A stretch of 64,000 nucleotides of DNA from Swaminathania salitolerans. GTDB lineage: Bacteria; Pseudomonadota; Alphaproteobacteria; Acetobacterales; Acetobacteraceae. The stretch lies in NCBI RefSeq assembly GCF_025994315.1, contig NZ_BAQE01000032.1, one strand, 5' to 3'. Of this stretch, positions 33,120-41,695 are shown one piece after another; the stretch's first letter is position 1, and the number at the start of each line of letters is the position of its first letter. A program made the translations under genes and the position numbers. The notes beneath the pieces were generated by a model. The model made no database searches. It saw nothing but the letters and a program-made list of their open reading frames with translations, and was not told where the DNA came from.

Positions 33120-33515
33120 ATGGCCACCTATCTGCATACGATGATTCGCGTCCGCGATCTCGACAAGAGCGTCGGGTTCTACAGGATGCTGGGTATGCGC
33201 GAGATCCGGCGTCGGGAAGTGCCCGACGGTCGCTATACGCTCGTGTATATGGGGTTCAACGACAACGCCCATGGCGAGGCGGAAATCGAACTCACCTATA
33301 ACTGGGATCAGGAAGAGCCCTACACGCTCGGCAACGGATTCGGTCATTTCGCGATCGGCGTTTCCGACGCCGCGGCTTTAGTCGAGACGGTGCGCGGCAA
33401 TGGCGGGAAGGTCACGCGCGAGGCGGGGCCGGTCAAGTTCGGGACGACGGTCATTGCCTTCGTCGAGGATCCCGATGGCTACAAGATCGAGATCATCCAG
33501 AAGGATACGTTCTGA
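33120..33515 (+). CDS. gloA: Lactoylglutathione lyase (glyoxalase I)
   Basis: GloA isomerises the methylglyoxal-glutathione hemithioacetal to S-lactoylglutathione. The 131-residue protein has the two beta-alpha-beta-beta-beta modules. Metal ligands fit His6 (ATYLHTMIRVRDLDKSVGFY), Glu57 (AEIELTYNW), His in NGFGHFAIGV and Glu in DGYKIEIIQ. The length is typical of the bacterial Ni-dependent enzyme. The ATG follows a purine-rich GGAGACAGAAAA. It ends near the convergent DHp-like gene. Confidence 0.95.
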   Translation: MATYLHTMIRVRDLDKSVGFYRMLGMREIRRREVPDGRYTLVYMGFNDNAHGEAEIELTYNWDQEEPYTLGNGFGHFAIGVSDAAALVETVRGNGGKVTREAGPVKFGTTVIAFVEDPDGYKIEIIQKDTF

Positions 33516-33521
33516 CGTTTC

Positions 33522-33588
33522 CTGCCCGGTGCTGCCGTCCTGCCCGGCGTGCTTTCTGCCCGGCGCTGCTTTCTGTTCGGCGCGTGAC
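33522..33588 (+). repeat. Degenerate 16-18-bp direct repeats after gloA
   Basis: Four units beginning CTGCCCGG or CTGTTCGG follow each other at 33522, 33540, 33556 and 33573, immediately after the gloA stop. Units are alike over about 10-16 positions. Confidence 0.6.
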
Positions 33589-33613
33589 GGGCAGGCCGGG
33601 GGCATGAATTGCC

Positions 33614-33850
33614 TCAGCTCCGGGATCTGCTTTGCCTGAGACGGTCGGTGGCCTTCTCGAGGGCGGCGATGATCGTCGCGGCATGGCGTTTCACGCGCTC
33701 GTCCGGATCGTTGGAAAGCAGATCGGCCGCGAGCAGGGCCGTGGCCAGATCGTTGCGAAGATCGTGACGCAGCGCCGACAGGCGTCGCTCGGCGTCCGGG
33801 TTCTGGCCGGTCGGCGTCCCTGAGGCGGCCGGGGGCGGGGGAGGTGTCAT
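33614..33850 (-). CDS. Stand-alone histidine-kinase-type phosphoacceptor (DHp-like) protein
   Basis: This 78-residue protein is not one I can name. After a 24-residue Pro-rich leader it reads LSALRHDLRNDLATALLAAD (residues 25-44), which matches the H-box of histidine kinases (His-Asp-Leu-Arg-Asn-x-Leu), followed by DERVKRHAATIIAALEKATD, like the second helix of a dimerisation domain. There is no ATP-binding domain, sensor or receiver before the stop at 33614. The ATG is well supported by GAGGAGCTTCAGC just upstream. It could be a phosphotransfer protein, a truncated kinase remnant or an inhibitor. It is convergent with gloA and divergent from rpmH; no response regulator is nearby. Confidence 0.7.
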   Translation of the reverse strand: MTPPPPPAASGTPTGQNPDAERRLSALRHDLRNDLATALLAADLLSNDPDERVKRHAATIIAALEKATDRLRQSRSRS

Positions 33851-33870
33851 GCTGAAGCTCCTCGATTCGA

Positions 33871-33899
33871 TTGACAGCGTTGACGGGGCCTCGTAAAAG
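33871..33899 (+). promoter_or_regulatory. Candidate sigma-70 promoter for rpmH-rnpA
   Basis: A consensus TTGACA (33871-33876), a 17-base spacer and TAAAAG (33894-33899) lie about 100 bases upstream of rpmH. The -35 matches six of six. Confidence 0.5.
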
Positions 33900-33999
33900 C
33901 CCGCCCACAGAGGAAGATGGCGTCAACCTTGTGTCGTCTTCTTGTCAGGGTGGGCCGTGACAGGTTTCACCGTCAACCATTGCCTTGAGGAATGACGCC

Positions 34000-34134
34000 A
34001 TGAAGCGTACCTATCAACCGTCCAAGCTCGTTCGCAAGCGTCGTCACGGCTTCCGTGCTCGCATGGAAACCGTCGGTGGACGCCGCGTGATCAACAACCG
34101 CCGCGCCAAGGGCCGCAAGAAGCTCTCGGCCTGA
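34000..34134 (+). CDS. rpmH: Large-subunit ribosomal protein L34
   Basis: This is the 44-residue, highly basic L34. It begins MKRTYQPSKLVRKRRHGFRA and ends RRAKGRKKLSA, both diagnostic. The ATG follows TTGAGGAATGACGCC. It heads the conserved rpmH-rnpA-yidD-yidC order, seven bases before rnpA. Confidence 0.97.
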   Translation: MKRTYQPSKLVRKRRHGFRARMETVGGRRVINNRRAKGRKKLSA

Positions 34135-34141
34135 GATCGTC

Positions 34142-34483
34142 TTGGCAGGGCAACCGGAGACGCTCAAGAAGCGCCCAGAGTTTCTCCGCTGTGCGGGGCG
34201 TGGGCGCAAGGTCGCGACTCCGGGTCTTGTCCTGCAGGTTCTCAAGCGGGAAGAGGCCGAACCGGCCCGTGTCGGATACACCGTCACGAAAAAAGTCGGC
34301 AACGCCGTCGTGCGTAACCGGACCCGCCGCCGCCTCAGGGCGGCCCTGCGTCAGGTGGCGCAGACCCACTCCCTCGAGGCTGTCGATCTGGTCCTGATCG
34401 GACGCGATTCGACGCGCTCCCGTCCCTTTTCCCGTCTTGTCGATGATCTGGAGCACGCCCTCAGAAAGGGACAGGCTCTTTGA
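34142..34483 (+). CDS. rnpA: Ribonuclease P protein component
   Basis: RnpA is the protein subunit that helps the RNase P RNA bind precursor tRNA. The protein has 113 residues from a TTG seven bases after rpmH. The signature is KKVGNAVVRNRTRRRLRAAL (residues 50-69), preceded by LKKRPEFLRCAGRGRKV and followed by DLVLIGRDSTRSRPFSRLVDD. The non-ATG start is supported by position and by the conserved N-terminal segment. Its stop overlaps the yidD start. Confidence 0.95.
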   Translation: MAGQPETLKKRPEFLRCAGRGRKVATPGLVLQVLKREEAEPARVGYTVTKKVGNAVVRNRTRRRLRAALRQVAQTHSLEAVDLVLIGRDSTRSRPFSRLVDDLEHALRKGQAL

Positions 34484-34713
34484 GAGCGCGTCCGAGGGGC
34501 GTCTTTCTCGGCTTTCTGCTGACGCTGCTTCGCTTCTACAAGCGCTATATCAGCCCGCAACTCGGTCAGAACTGCCGCTTCCATCCGGGATGCAGCACCT
34601 ATGCCGAAGAGGCCCTGCGCAAGCATGGAATCGCGCGCGGCTCGTGGCTTGCCCTGCGTCGTATCCTGCGCTGTCATCCCTTTCATCGCGGTGGCTTCGA
34701 TCCGGTGCCCTGA
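34480..34713 (+). CDS. yidD: Membrane protein insertion efficiency factor YidD
   Basis: YidD is a small membrane-associated protein that aids YidC-dependent insertion. The protein has 77 residues from a TTG overlapping the rnpA stop. It carries the family core RFYKRYISPQLGQNCRFHPG followed by CSTYAEEALRKHG, with the three conserved cysteines (third in RRILRCHPFHRGG), and ends GGFDPVP. It lies between rnpA and yidC as usual. Confidence 0.95.
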   Translation: MRARPRGVFLGFLLTLLRFYKRYISPQLGQNCRFHPGCSTYAEEALRKHGIARGSWLALRRILRCHPFHRGGFDPVP

Positions 34714-34877
34714 TCCCGGTTCTCCGGCTGCATGCGAGACCGAACAAATCGCCGAAATCGTGTCCGGGCTATTGTTTTGCGCTCGGAATTCGGTCACTTG
34801 AACCGCTGTGATTGCGGCATCGCGCCCGGAATCATGGTTACCTGTTTCATTCACCTGGAAAGACCGGCATTCGGCTG

Positions 34878-36677
34878 ATGGATATCAAGCGCATCATCGT
34901 GGCAACCTGTCTCTCGGCCGCGATCCTGATCGGCTTCGATTATTTCGTGCCGCAGCACGCGAAAGACGACGTCGAGACCCCGTCCTCATCCCAGACCCAA
35001 CCGGCAAAACCGGCTCCTTCGGGCAAGATATCGGCGCTTCCCGCGCCGGTACCCGGAGGGCCTCCGGCAAATGCAACCGACATGCCCCGCAAGGATGCAG
35101 GCAAGATCGCGATCGAGGGGCCGGACGCCACGGGCGCCATCAGCCTTCGCGGCGCGCGCTTCGACAGTCTGGTTCTGACCCATTACCGGGAGACGCTCGA
35201 CAAGGACAGCCCGCTGGTGCGCCTGCTCGAGCCCCAGGGCGGTCCTCAGCCGAGTTTCGTCGAGATCGGGTGGCAGGCGCCCGCCGGATCCACGATCCGC
35301 CTGCCGGATGCCGATACGGACTGGACGAGCAGCGACACGGTGCTCTCCCCCGATCATCCGGTGACCATGCAGTGGAACAACGGTCAGGGTCTCGTCTTCA
35401 GGATCGCGATCCGTCTGGATCGGCGGTATCTCTTTGCCGTGACCCAGACCGTGCAGAACGATTCCGGTCAACCGGTTGCCCTGACGCCTTTCCAGCGTGT
35501 CGAGCGCGACTACAAGCCCGTCGAGACCGGAGGCATGATCGTGCATGAGGGGCCGCTCTCGGTGATGAACGACCGGCTCGACGAGGAAACCTACAAGACG
35601 ATGCGCAAAGGGGCCACCAAGCCCGATAACGCAGCCTGGTCGGCGCAAGGTGTCGGCGGATGGGCCGGACTGACCGATCGTTACTGGCTCACGGCCGTCA
35701 TTCCCGATCAGAAAGCCGCGGTGACGGCGCAGTACCGCTACATCCCCGGAAGGACGGATGGCGCCTATATCGTCGATACGCGTTCGAGCCAGCCGATCCA
35801 GATCGCGACGGGTTCCGCCGTGCAGACGGCGAGCATGGTCTTCGTCGGTGCGAAAGAGGTAAATCTGCTCGACCAGTACACCAACGATCTGCACATTCCC
35901 TATTTCTACAAGGCCGTCGATTTCGGGTGGTTCGCCTTCCTCACGCGCCCGATGTTCCATATCCTTCACTGGCTCTACAGCCATGTCGGCAATTTCGGCA
36001 TCGCCCTGCTCATCCTGACGCTCATCATCAAGCTGATCCTGTATCCGCTCGCGACGAAGTCCTTCGCGTCCATGGCGCGCATGCGCACGCTTGCCCCGCG
36101 GATCCAGGCGATTCGCGAGCATAACAAGGGCGATCAGATGGCGCAGAACCAGCAGATCATGGCGCTCTACAAGGAGGAGGGGGTCAACCCGGCCGGAGGC
36201 TGTCTGCCGCTTCTCGTCCAGGCGCCGGTCGCGTTCTGCCTCTACAAGGTCCTGAACATCACCATCGAGATGCGCCAGGCACCGTTCTATGGCTGGATAC
36301 GCGATCTCTCCGCGCCCGATCCCACCACCATCTTCAATCTCTTCGGTCTGCTGCCGTTCAATCCTAGTTTCCTGCCCGAGATGCTTCATGTCGGTGTCTG
36401 GCCGATCCTGTTCGGCATCACGATCTGGCTGATGCAGCGTCAGAGCATGGTCAGCATGGACCCGGCCCAGCAGAAGATCATGCAGTTCATGCCGGTCATC
36501 TACACGATCTTCCTCGGGCGGCTCTCCGCAGGCATCGTCATCTACTACACCTGGAACAACGTCCTGAGTTATGGACAGCAGAAGCTCATCCAGATGCAGA
36601 TCGATCGCGGCCAGAAGGGCGGAAGCGCCGGGAAAAACGATGGCGGGAAGGGCGGCAAGGCCGTGGGCAAGTCGTGA
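34878..36677 (+). CDS. yidC: Membrane protein insertase YidC
   Basis: YidC inserts and folds inner-membrane proteins, alone or with SecYEG. The ATG at 34878 gives 599 residues starting MDIKRIIVATCLSAAILIGF (first span). A Pro-rich periplasmic linker and a large beta-sandwich domain (about 85-350, RGARFDSLVLTHYRETLD, VGGWAGLTDRYWLTAVIPDQ) follow. The conserved five-span core begins near DFGWFAFLTRPMFHILHWLY with KLILYPLATKSFASMARMR and NPAGGCLPLLVQAPVAFCLY. The C-terminal tail is basic and Gly-rich. The stop overlaps the engB start. Confidence 0.97.
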   Translation: MDIKRIIVATCLSAAILIGFDYFVPQHAKDDVETPSSSQTQPAKPAPSGKISALPAPVPGGPPANATDMPRKDAGKIAIEGPDATGAISLRGARFDSLVLTHYRETLDKDSPLVRLLEPQGGPQPSFVEIGWQAPAGSTIRLPDADTDWTSSDTVLSPDHPVTMQWNNGQGLVFRIAIRLDRRYLFAVTQTVQNDSGQPVALTPFQRVERDYKPVETGGMIVHEGPLSVMNDRLDEETYKTMRKGATKPDNAAWSAQGVGGWAGLTDRYWLTAVIPDQKAAVTAQYRYIPGRTDGAYIVDTRSSQPIQIATGSAVQTASMVFVGAKEVNLLDQYTNDLHIPYFYKAVDFGWFAFLTRPMFHILHWLYSHVGNFGIALLILTLIIKLILYPLATKSFASMARMRTLAPRIQAIREHNKGDQMAQNQQIMALYKEEGVNPAGGCLPLLVQAPVAFCLYKVLNITIEMRQAPFYGWIRDLSAPDPTTIFNLFGLLPFNPSFLPEMLHVGVWPILFGITIWLMQRQSMVSMDPAQQKIMQFMPVIYTIFLGRLSAGIVIYYTWNNVLSYGQQKLIQMQIDRGQKGGSAGKNDGGKGGKAVGKS

Positions 36678-37351
36678 CCTGGCAGGACGATCCCACGGTC
36701 TTTACCGAAGCGCAGATCGAGGACGGCCGTCTTCTTTTCGCCTCGGAATGCGGTTTCTTCTTCGGGGCGCAGAAGCTGGACCAGCTTCCCCCTCTCGCAG
36801 GGCCGGAAATTGCGTTTGCGGGGCGCTCGAATGTCGGGAAATCGAGCCTCATCAATGCGCTTACAGGACGCAAGAGCCTCGCACGCGCTTCTTCGGAGCC
36901 CGGGCGCACCAAGCAGCTGAACTTCTTCGATCTCGGCGGGCGGCTCGCTCTCGTCGATATGCCGGGCTACGGTTTTGCCAAGGCCGCCAAGGCGATCAAG
37001 GAAGAATGGCAGACGATGATGTTCGCCTATCTCCGCGGGCGTCCGACCCTGGCACGGGTGTTTCTGCTGCTCGATGCGCGTATCGAGCTGAAACAGGCCG
37101 ATCGTGACGTCATGGACATGCTGGATCGCGCCGCCGTCCTGTTCCAGATCGTCCTGACGAAGGCAGATGCGGTCGGCCCGACGAAGCTTGCAGCCAAATC
37201 CGCCGAGGTGAGCGCGGCGATCGCAAAGCATGCCGCCGCCTATCCTCACCTAGCGGTGACGAGCAGCGAGACAGGCGCGGGAATCGAGTCATTGCGTGCC
37301 GAGATCGCCCGACTGATCCCGGCGCTGGGGACGGAAGGGAAGCCGGGATGA
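36674..37351 (+). CDS. engB: Ribosome biogenesis GTPase EngB (YihA/YsxC)
   Basis: EngB is an essential GTPase for late 50S assembly. The 225-residue protein starts at a GTG overlapping the yidC stop (GTGA). GTPase motifs are FAGRSNVGKSSLINALTG (G1), the GRTKQLNFF switch, DMPGYGFA (G3), LTKAD (G4) and TSSETGAGI (G5 region). The ATG of argB overlaps its stop, so yidC, engB and argB appear coupled. Confidence 0.96.
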   Translation: MTWQDDPTVFTEAQIEDGRLLFASECGFFFGAQKLDQLPPLAGPEIAFAGRSNVGKSSLINALTGRKSLARASSEPGRTKQLNFFDLGGRLALVDMPGYGFAKAAKAIKEEWQTMMFAYLRGRPTLARVFLLLDARIELKQADRDVMDMLDRAAVLFQIVLTKADAVGPTKLAAKSAEVSAAIAKHAAAYPHLAVTSSETGAGIESLRAEIARLIPALGTEGKPG

Positions 37352-38262
37352 TCAAGAACGTGGCCGATATCATGAATCCTGACATGAACGACGAAGGGCA
37401 GCAGCAGGCGGCCCTGCTCGCGAGCGCGCTCCCGTTCCTGCGTCGATATGCGGGCGATACGATCGTCGTCAAATATGGCGGTCACGCCATGGGCAAGGAT
37501 CACCTGTCGAGCGCGTTTGGTCGCGATATTGCCCTACTCAAGCTGGTGGGCATCAATCCGATCGTCGTGCATGGCGGAGGACCGCAGATCAGCGCAATGC
37601 TCGGGCGTCTCGAGATTGCCTCCCGCTTCGTGGACGGGCTCCGCGTGACGGATCAGGCGGCCATCGACGTGATCGAAATGGTCCTCTCCGGCAGCGTCAA
37701 CAAGCAGGTTGCCGATCTCATCAATCGTGCAGGGGCTCTGGCTGTCGGTATTTCGGGCAAGGATGGCGGTCTGCTCCAGGCGAAGAGACTCCTGCATCGG
37801 AGCCGCGATGCGAGTCAGGAGCCGGTGGATCTCGGTTTCGTCGGCGAGCCGGTCAAGATCGATCCGCGCGTTCTCTACTCCCTGCTCGGCTCGGGCCTGA
37901 TTCCCGTCATCGCACCGATCGGCGTGGGTGAAAAAGGCGAGACCTACAACATCAATGCCGATACGGCAGCAGGAGCCATTGCGGGCAGCGTCAATGCCTC
38001 GCGTCTGCTCATGCTGACCGACGTGGCCGGTGTTCTCGATGAGACAGGCAAGCTGATACCCGAACTGACCGCGGAAGAGGCGCAGCGCCGTATCGCCGAC
38101 GGATCGATTTCAGGCGGCATGATTCCCAAGGTGGAAACCTGTCTTGCAGCGGTCAAGGCGGGCGCGAGCGCGGCGGTCATTCTCGACGGTCGCGTGCCCC
38201 ATGCCTGCCTGCTCGAGCTGTTCACCCATAAGGGCTCCGGAACCCTGATCCGGGCCAGCTGA
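37348..38262 (+). CDS. argB: Acetylglutamate kinase
   Basis: ArgB phosphorylates N-acetylglutamate in arginine synthesis. The 304-residue protein shows IVVKYGGHAMG (phosphate-binding Lys), VVHGGGPQISAMLGR (substrate loop), GISGKDGGLLQA and TYNINADTAAGAIAGS. MIPKVETCLAAVKAGASAAV and the final THKGSGTLI are typical. The N terminus is about 20 residues longer than in E. coli, usual for alphaproteobacteria. The ATG overlaps the engB stop. Confidence 0.97.
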   Translation: MIKNVADIMNPDMNDEGQQQAALLASALPFLRRYAGDTIVVKYGGHAMGKDHLSSAFGRDIALLKLVGINPIVVHGGGPQISAMLGRLEIASRFVDGLRVTDQAAIDVIEMVLSGSVNKQVADLINRAGALAVGISGKDGGLLQAKRLLHRSRDASQEPVDLGFVGEPVKIDPRVLYSLLGSGLIPVIAPIGVGEKGETYNINADTAAGAIAGSVNASRLLMLTDVAGVLDETGKLIPELTAEEAQRRIADGSISGGMIPKVETCLAAVKAGASAAVILDGRVPHACLLELFTHKGSGTLIRAS

Positions 38263-38355
38263 TCGGGATCACCCGATAAGATTCAGCTTATCCGGGCCGC
38301 GCGATCCGGATCGGGCGTGTCTGTATCGGGCGTCCGGCTGGAGCGCCCCCGCTTC

Positions 38356-38415
38356 TCCGGATCGGGCGTCTCCGGATCGGGCGTTTCCGGAGCGGGTGCT
38401 TCCGGGTCAGGCGTT
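38356..38415. repeat. 15-bp minisatellite at the end of the GGDEF-like gene
   Basis: Four adjacent 15-base units related to TCCGGATCGGGCGTC lie at 38356, 38371, 38386 and 38401, with two looser copies near 38306-38335. The last unit overlaps the stop codon of the gene that ends at 38407; read past that stop the frame continues as repeated RSGDA-like residues. Confidence 0.85.
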
Positions 38416-39435
38416 CTCGTGGGCGAAATGCCAGTCCGCATTGCGCTCCCGGGCGATCGAGAGGGCGAGGCGCGCACGCTCGAAAAACGAGTCGAGCGTA
38501 TCGCTCGAGCCGGGCTCGCGCGTCACGAGGCCGATCTTGACCGAGACTCGCGGATTCGCCCCTGCCGAACAGAGATAACGCCGCCGACAGATCTGTTCCG
38601 CTCGTTCGACCGATGCAAAGCGGTCCCCGCCATCCAGCCAGAGCGTGTAGCTCTCCCGGTCGACCTGTCCGATGATATCGGTGGGGCGGATCGCACGTTG
38701 CAGGAAGGCGATGGCATCGCGGACATGGGTGATCTGGGTGATGGCATCGTCCGCTTCCACCTCGGCATCGTCACGCACATCGAGAAGCCCTGAAAAGCAG
38801 ACGAGCATCAGTGTCGCCGGTAGCGTCTCACGGTCGAGCCGCGCGAGCCTCCGTTCCACCCGTTCCTTGAAAAGGGACCAGATCGGCAGATGGGTGAGGG
38901 GGTCATAGGGGAGGGAACGCAGCAAGACGCGGTAGCGGTGATCCACCTCGATCATGGCGGCGGCCGTCTGCACGAGCGTGACCAGAACGCGACGGGCGGA
39001 TTCGGCGTCTCTCGCCGGATAGCGGCGCGGAAAATAGACGATGATGCCGATATCGCCCTGATGCCGCACCGGTGTGATGGCGCGTATGCTGAGATTGGTG
39101 CTGATCAGGTTGAAGCCGTGCGGATCGGGGTCGCTCCCTTCCGGCAAGGGGGGCCAGGCCTTGAGAAGATGCAGCTGCGAGCGCGGCGCTTCCGGAACGA
39201 TCAGCGGGCCGGAACTCATGAGCACGCCCCGATCGGGCCGTGCCGTTGCACAGAAAAGCGTGAATGCGTCCTTCAGCCCGTCGGAAACCGAGACGGCCGC
39301 CCGGAGGGCCTCGAGCAGGGCAGTCTGCAACCTGATTTCCCGGGAGCGATGCCCGTTCCTGGCGTTTTGACCGATCGGAGCCGATGAGGAGAGGCTGGGA
39401 GGAGAACGCATGATCTTCGAGAAAAATGCGTTCAT
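38407..39435 (-). CDS. GAF-like plus degenerate GGDEF domain protein
   Basis: This 342-residue protein has an N-terminal region (about 35-165) resembling a GAF sensor fold and a C-terminal GGDEF-type domain. The latter opens with the typical YDPLTHLPIWSLFKERVERR and contains AITQITHVRDAIAFLQRAIR. The active-site loop, normally R-x-GGDEF, reads IIGQVDRESYTLWL, so the GGDEF signature is lost and cyclase activity is unlikely. It may bind nucleotide or act as a regulatory partner. No EAL domain and no membrane span are seen, so it should be cytosolic. The ATG has AGGA nine bases upstream. The stop sits inside a 15-bp minisatellite. No c-di-GMP gene is adjacent: argB is convergent and dapD divergent. 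Confidence 0.75.
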   Translation of the reverse strand: MNAFFSKIMRSPPSLSSSAPIGQNARNGHRSREIRLQTALLEALRAAVSVSDGLKDAFTLFCATARPDRGVLMSSGPLIVPEAPRSQLHLLKAWPPLPEGSDPDPHGFNLISTNLSIRAITPVRHQGDIGIIVYFPRRYPARDAESARRVLVTLVQTAAAMIEVDHRYRVLLRSLPYDPLTHLPIWSLFKERVERRLARLDRETLPATLMLVCFSGLLDVRDDAEVEADDAITQITHVRDAIAFLQRAIRPTDIIGQVDRESYTLWLDGGDRFASVERAEQICRRRYLCSAGANPRVSVKIGLVTREPGSSDTLDSFFERARLALSIARERNADWHFAHENA

Positions 39436-39716
39436 TCTGGTGGTTCCTGAAAGGATATACTGGAGTTTTTCTGCTCTCTGACCGGTCTGGCTGATGTCCG
39501 GGACCGGAACGGCGAACAGGATTCACTATAGGACCGCCAATTTAATTACTCCTTAACGGGATGCTTTTCGGATGCTGCCCGGATCCGGGCTGGGGGGCTC
39601 CCAGAAGACCTCCCCCGGGATCTCCCCCAAGTTTCGCCTTAAGATTCGTTGACTTCCGGGGAGGTCCTGAGCATGGTCCGCATCACTTGCGTAACCCTCT
39701 CCAAGGAAGCCTGACC

Positions 39717-40547
39717 ATGCCTGGTACCGATCTGCGCCCCGTGATCGAATCCCTCTGGGAGCGTCGCGACACGCTGAATGCCCATACCGAGGGCGAGGCG
39801 CGGGATGCGATCGAACATGTTCTCTCCGCGCTCGACGAGGGCCGTCTGCGTGTGGCCGAGCCGGGGAAGGAGGGCTGGGTGGTCCATGAATGGCTCAAGA
39901 AAGCCGTTCTTCTCTCCTTCCGTATTACCGACAGCCGCGTGGCGGAGCGTGGCTGCGGCGGTGTTCCGGGCTTCGACAAGGTGCCGCTGAAATTCGATGG
40001 CTGGGACCAGTTCCGTTTTGCAGAAGCCGGATTTCGGGCAGTGCCCGGTGCGATCGTGCGCCGCTCCGCCTATATCGCGCCCGGCGTCGTGCTGATGCCG
40101 AGCTTCGTCAATGTCGGTGCGCGCGTCGATCGCGGCACGATGGTGGATACCTGGGCCACTGTCGGCTCGTGTGCGCAGATCGGGAAGAATGTGCATATCA
40201 GCGGCGGCGCCGGGATCGGCGGCGTGCTCGAGCCACTCCAGGCCGCCCCGGTGATCATCGAGGACGATTGTTTCATCGGTGCCCGCTCCGAGGTTGCCGA
40301 GGGTGTCATCGTCGAGCGGGGATCTGTGCTCTCGATGGGGGTCTTCATCGGCGCTTCGACCAAGGTCGTCGATCGTGCCACGGGCGAGATCTTCATGGGA
40401 CGCGTCCCGGCCTATTCCGTGGTCGTGCCGGGCACGCTCCCCGGCCGCACGCCCGATGCGCCGCATCTCGCCTGCGCGGTGATCGTCAAGCGCGTCGATG
40501 AGCGCACGCGCTCCAAGACGTCGATCAACGAACTCCTCCGCGACTGA
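39717..40547 (+). CDS. dapD: Tetrahydrodipicolinate N-succinyltransferase
   Basis: DapD makes N-succinyl-2-amino-6-ketopimelate in the lysine/diaminopimelate pathway. The ATG at 39717 follows CCAAGGAAGCC and gives 276 residues. The N-terminal helical domain (LRPVIESLWERRDTLNA) is followed by a hexapeptide beta-helix: APGVVLMPSFVNVGARVDRG, NVHISGGAGIGGVLEPLQAA and GARSEVAEGVIVERGSVLSM. It runs 14 bases ahead of dapE, acting two steps earlier in the pathway. An 11-base tandem duplication covers the stop codon. Confidence 0.97.
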   Translation: MPGTDLRPVIESLWERRDTLNAHTEGEARDAIEHVLSALDEGRLRVAEPGKEGWVVHEWLKKAVLLSFRITDSRVAERGCGGVPGFDKVPLKFDGWDQFRFAEAGFRAVPGAIVRRSAYIAPGVVLMPSFVNVGARVDRGTMVDTWATVGSCAQIGKNVHISGGAGIGGVLEPLQAAPVIIEDDCFIGARSEVAEGVIVERGSVLSMGVFIGASTKVVDRATGEIFMGRVPAYSVVVPGTLPGRTPDAPHLACAVIVKRVDERTRSKTSINELLRD

Positions 40548-40560
40548 ATCGCGACTGAAC
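40539..40560 (+). repeat. 11-bp tandem duplication over the dapD stop codon
   Basis: CGCGACTGAAT (40539-40549) and CGCGACTGAAC (40550-40560) are adjacent. The first copy contains the dapD stop and the second fills nearly the whole gap to dapE. Confidence 0.8.
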
Positions 40561-40561
40561 C

Positions 40562-41695
40562 GTGTCCATTGACGTCGTCGAACTCGCCCGTTCCCTGATC
40601 GCCTGCCGCTCGGTCACGCCCGCAGATGACGGCGCGCTTGCCGTTCTGGACCGGGCGCTGACGGGGCTGGGTTTCGCCACGGAACATCTTTCCTTCGGCC
40701 CCGCGGGAGAAGAGACGCCAAATCTCTTCGCCCGTCTCGGCTCGAGCGGCCCTCATCTGTGCTTTGCCGGTCATACCGACGTGGTGCCCCCCGGAGACGG
40801 CTGGTCCGCCGATCCTTTCGGAGGCACCATCCGGGACGGTCTCCTCTTCGGTCGCGGCATCGCCGATATGAAGGGGGGAATAGCTGCTTTCGTCTCGGCC
40901 GTGTCGTCTCTTCTCGCGCAGAGGCCTCTGAACGGCTCGGTGAGCCTCCTGATCACGGGCGATGAGGAAGGACCCGCGCGGCACGGCACGAAAGACGTCC
41001 TGCCGTGGATGGTGGAGCACGGGCATCGCCCGGATTTCTGCCTCGTGGGCGAACCCACGAACCCCATGCATCTCGGCGAGACGATCAAGATCGGCCGACG
41101 CGGCAGCCTCAATGCCTGCATCACCATCGAGGGGACGCAAGGCCACGTTGCCTATCCTCATCTTGCCGATAATCCCGTGCACCGGCTCATCGCCATTCTC
41201 GGGGAGCTGACGGGCAGGGAGCTGGACCGGGGCAACGCCCATTTCTCGGCTTCGTCTCTCCAGGTCGTGAGCATCGATGTCGGCAATCCCGCCACCAATG
41301 TGATCCCGCAGAAGGCGAGCGCAGTCCTCAACATACGCTTCAATACCGAGCATCGGGGCGAGACCCTGCTTCGCTGGATCGAGGCCTGCGTCGAGCGTCA
41401 TGCGCCGGGCAGGGGGCGTATCGAGTCCCAGATCAGCGGAGAAGCGTTTCTTACCGAACCGGCCGCTCCGGTGCGGGCGCTTCAGGACGTGATCGCGAGG
41501 CATACGGGCAATGCGGCCCTTCTCGACACCGGAGGGGGCACGTCGGATGCCCGCTTCATTACCTCCGTCTGCCCCGTTGCCGAATTCGGCCTTGTCGGCG
41601 CAACCATGCACAAGGCCGATGAATGCGTCCCCGTTGCCGATCTCGAAACGCTCGTTGGCATCTATCGTGATTTTCTGGAGGCTTTCGGCCTGTGA
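40562..41695 (+). CDS. dapE: Succinyl-diaminopimelate desuccinylase
   Basis: DapE releases succinate from N-succinyl-LL-diaminopimelate. The 377-residue M20 metallopeptidase-family protein starts at a GTG. Zinc ligands and catalytic residues are visible in CFAGHTDVVPPGDGW, GRGIADMKGG, ITGDEEGPA and LVGEPTNPMHLG. TNVIPQKASAVLNIRF and the C-terminal GATMHKADECV (last ligand His) are also diagnostic. It is directly downstream of dapD and overlaps the next membrane-protein gene by four bases. Confidence 0.97.
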   Translation: MSIDVVELARSLIACRSVTPADDGALAVLDRALTGLGFATEHLSFGPAGEETPNLFARLGSSGPHLCFAGHTDVVPPGDGWSADPFGGTIRDGLLFGRGIADMKGGIAAFVSAVSSLLAQRPLNGSVSLLITGDEEGPARHGTKDVLPWMVEHGHRPDFCLVGEPTNPMHLGETIKIGRRGSLNACITIEGTQGHVAYPHLADNPVHRLIAILGELTGRELDRGNAHFSASSLQVVSIDVGNPATNVIPQKASAVLNIRFNTEHRGETLLRWIEACVERHAPGRGRIESQISGEAFLTEPAAPVRALQDVIARHTGNAALLDTGGGTSDARFITSVCPVAEFGLVGATMHKADECVPVADLETLVGIYRDFLEAFGL

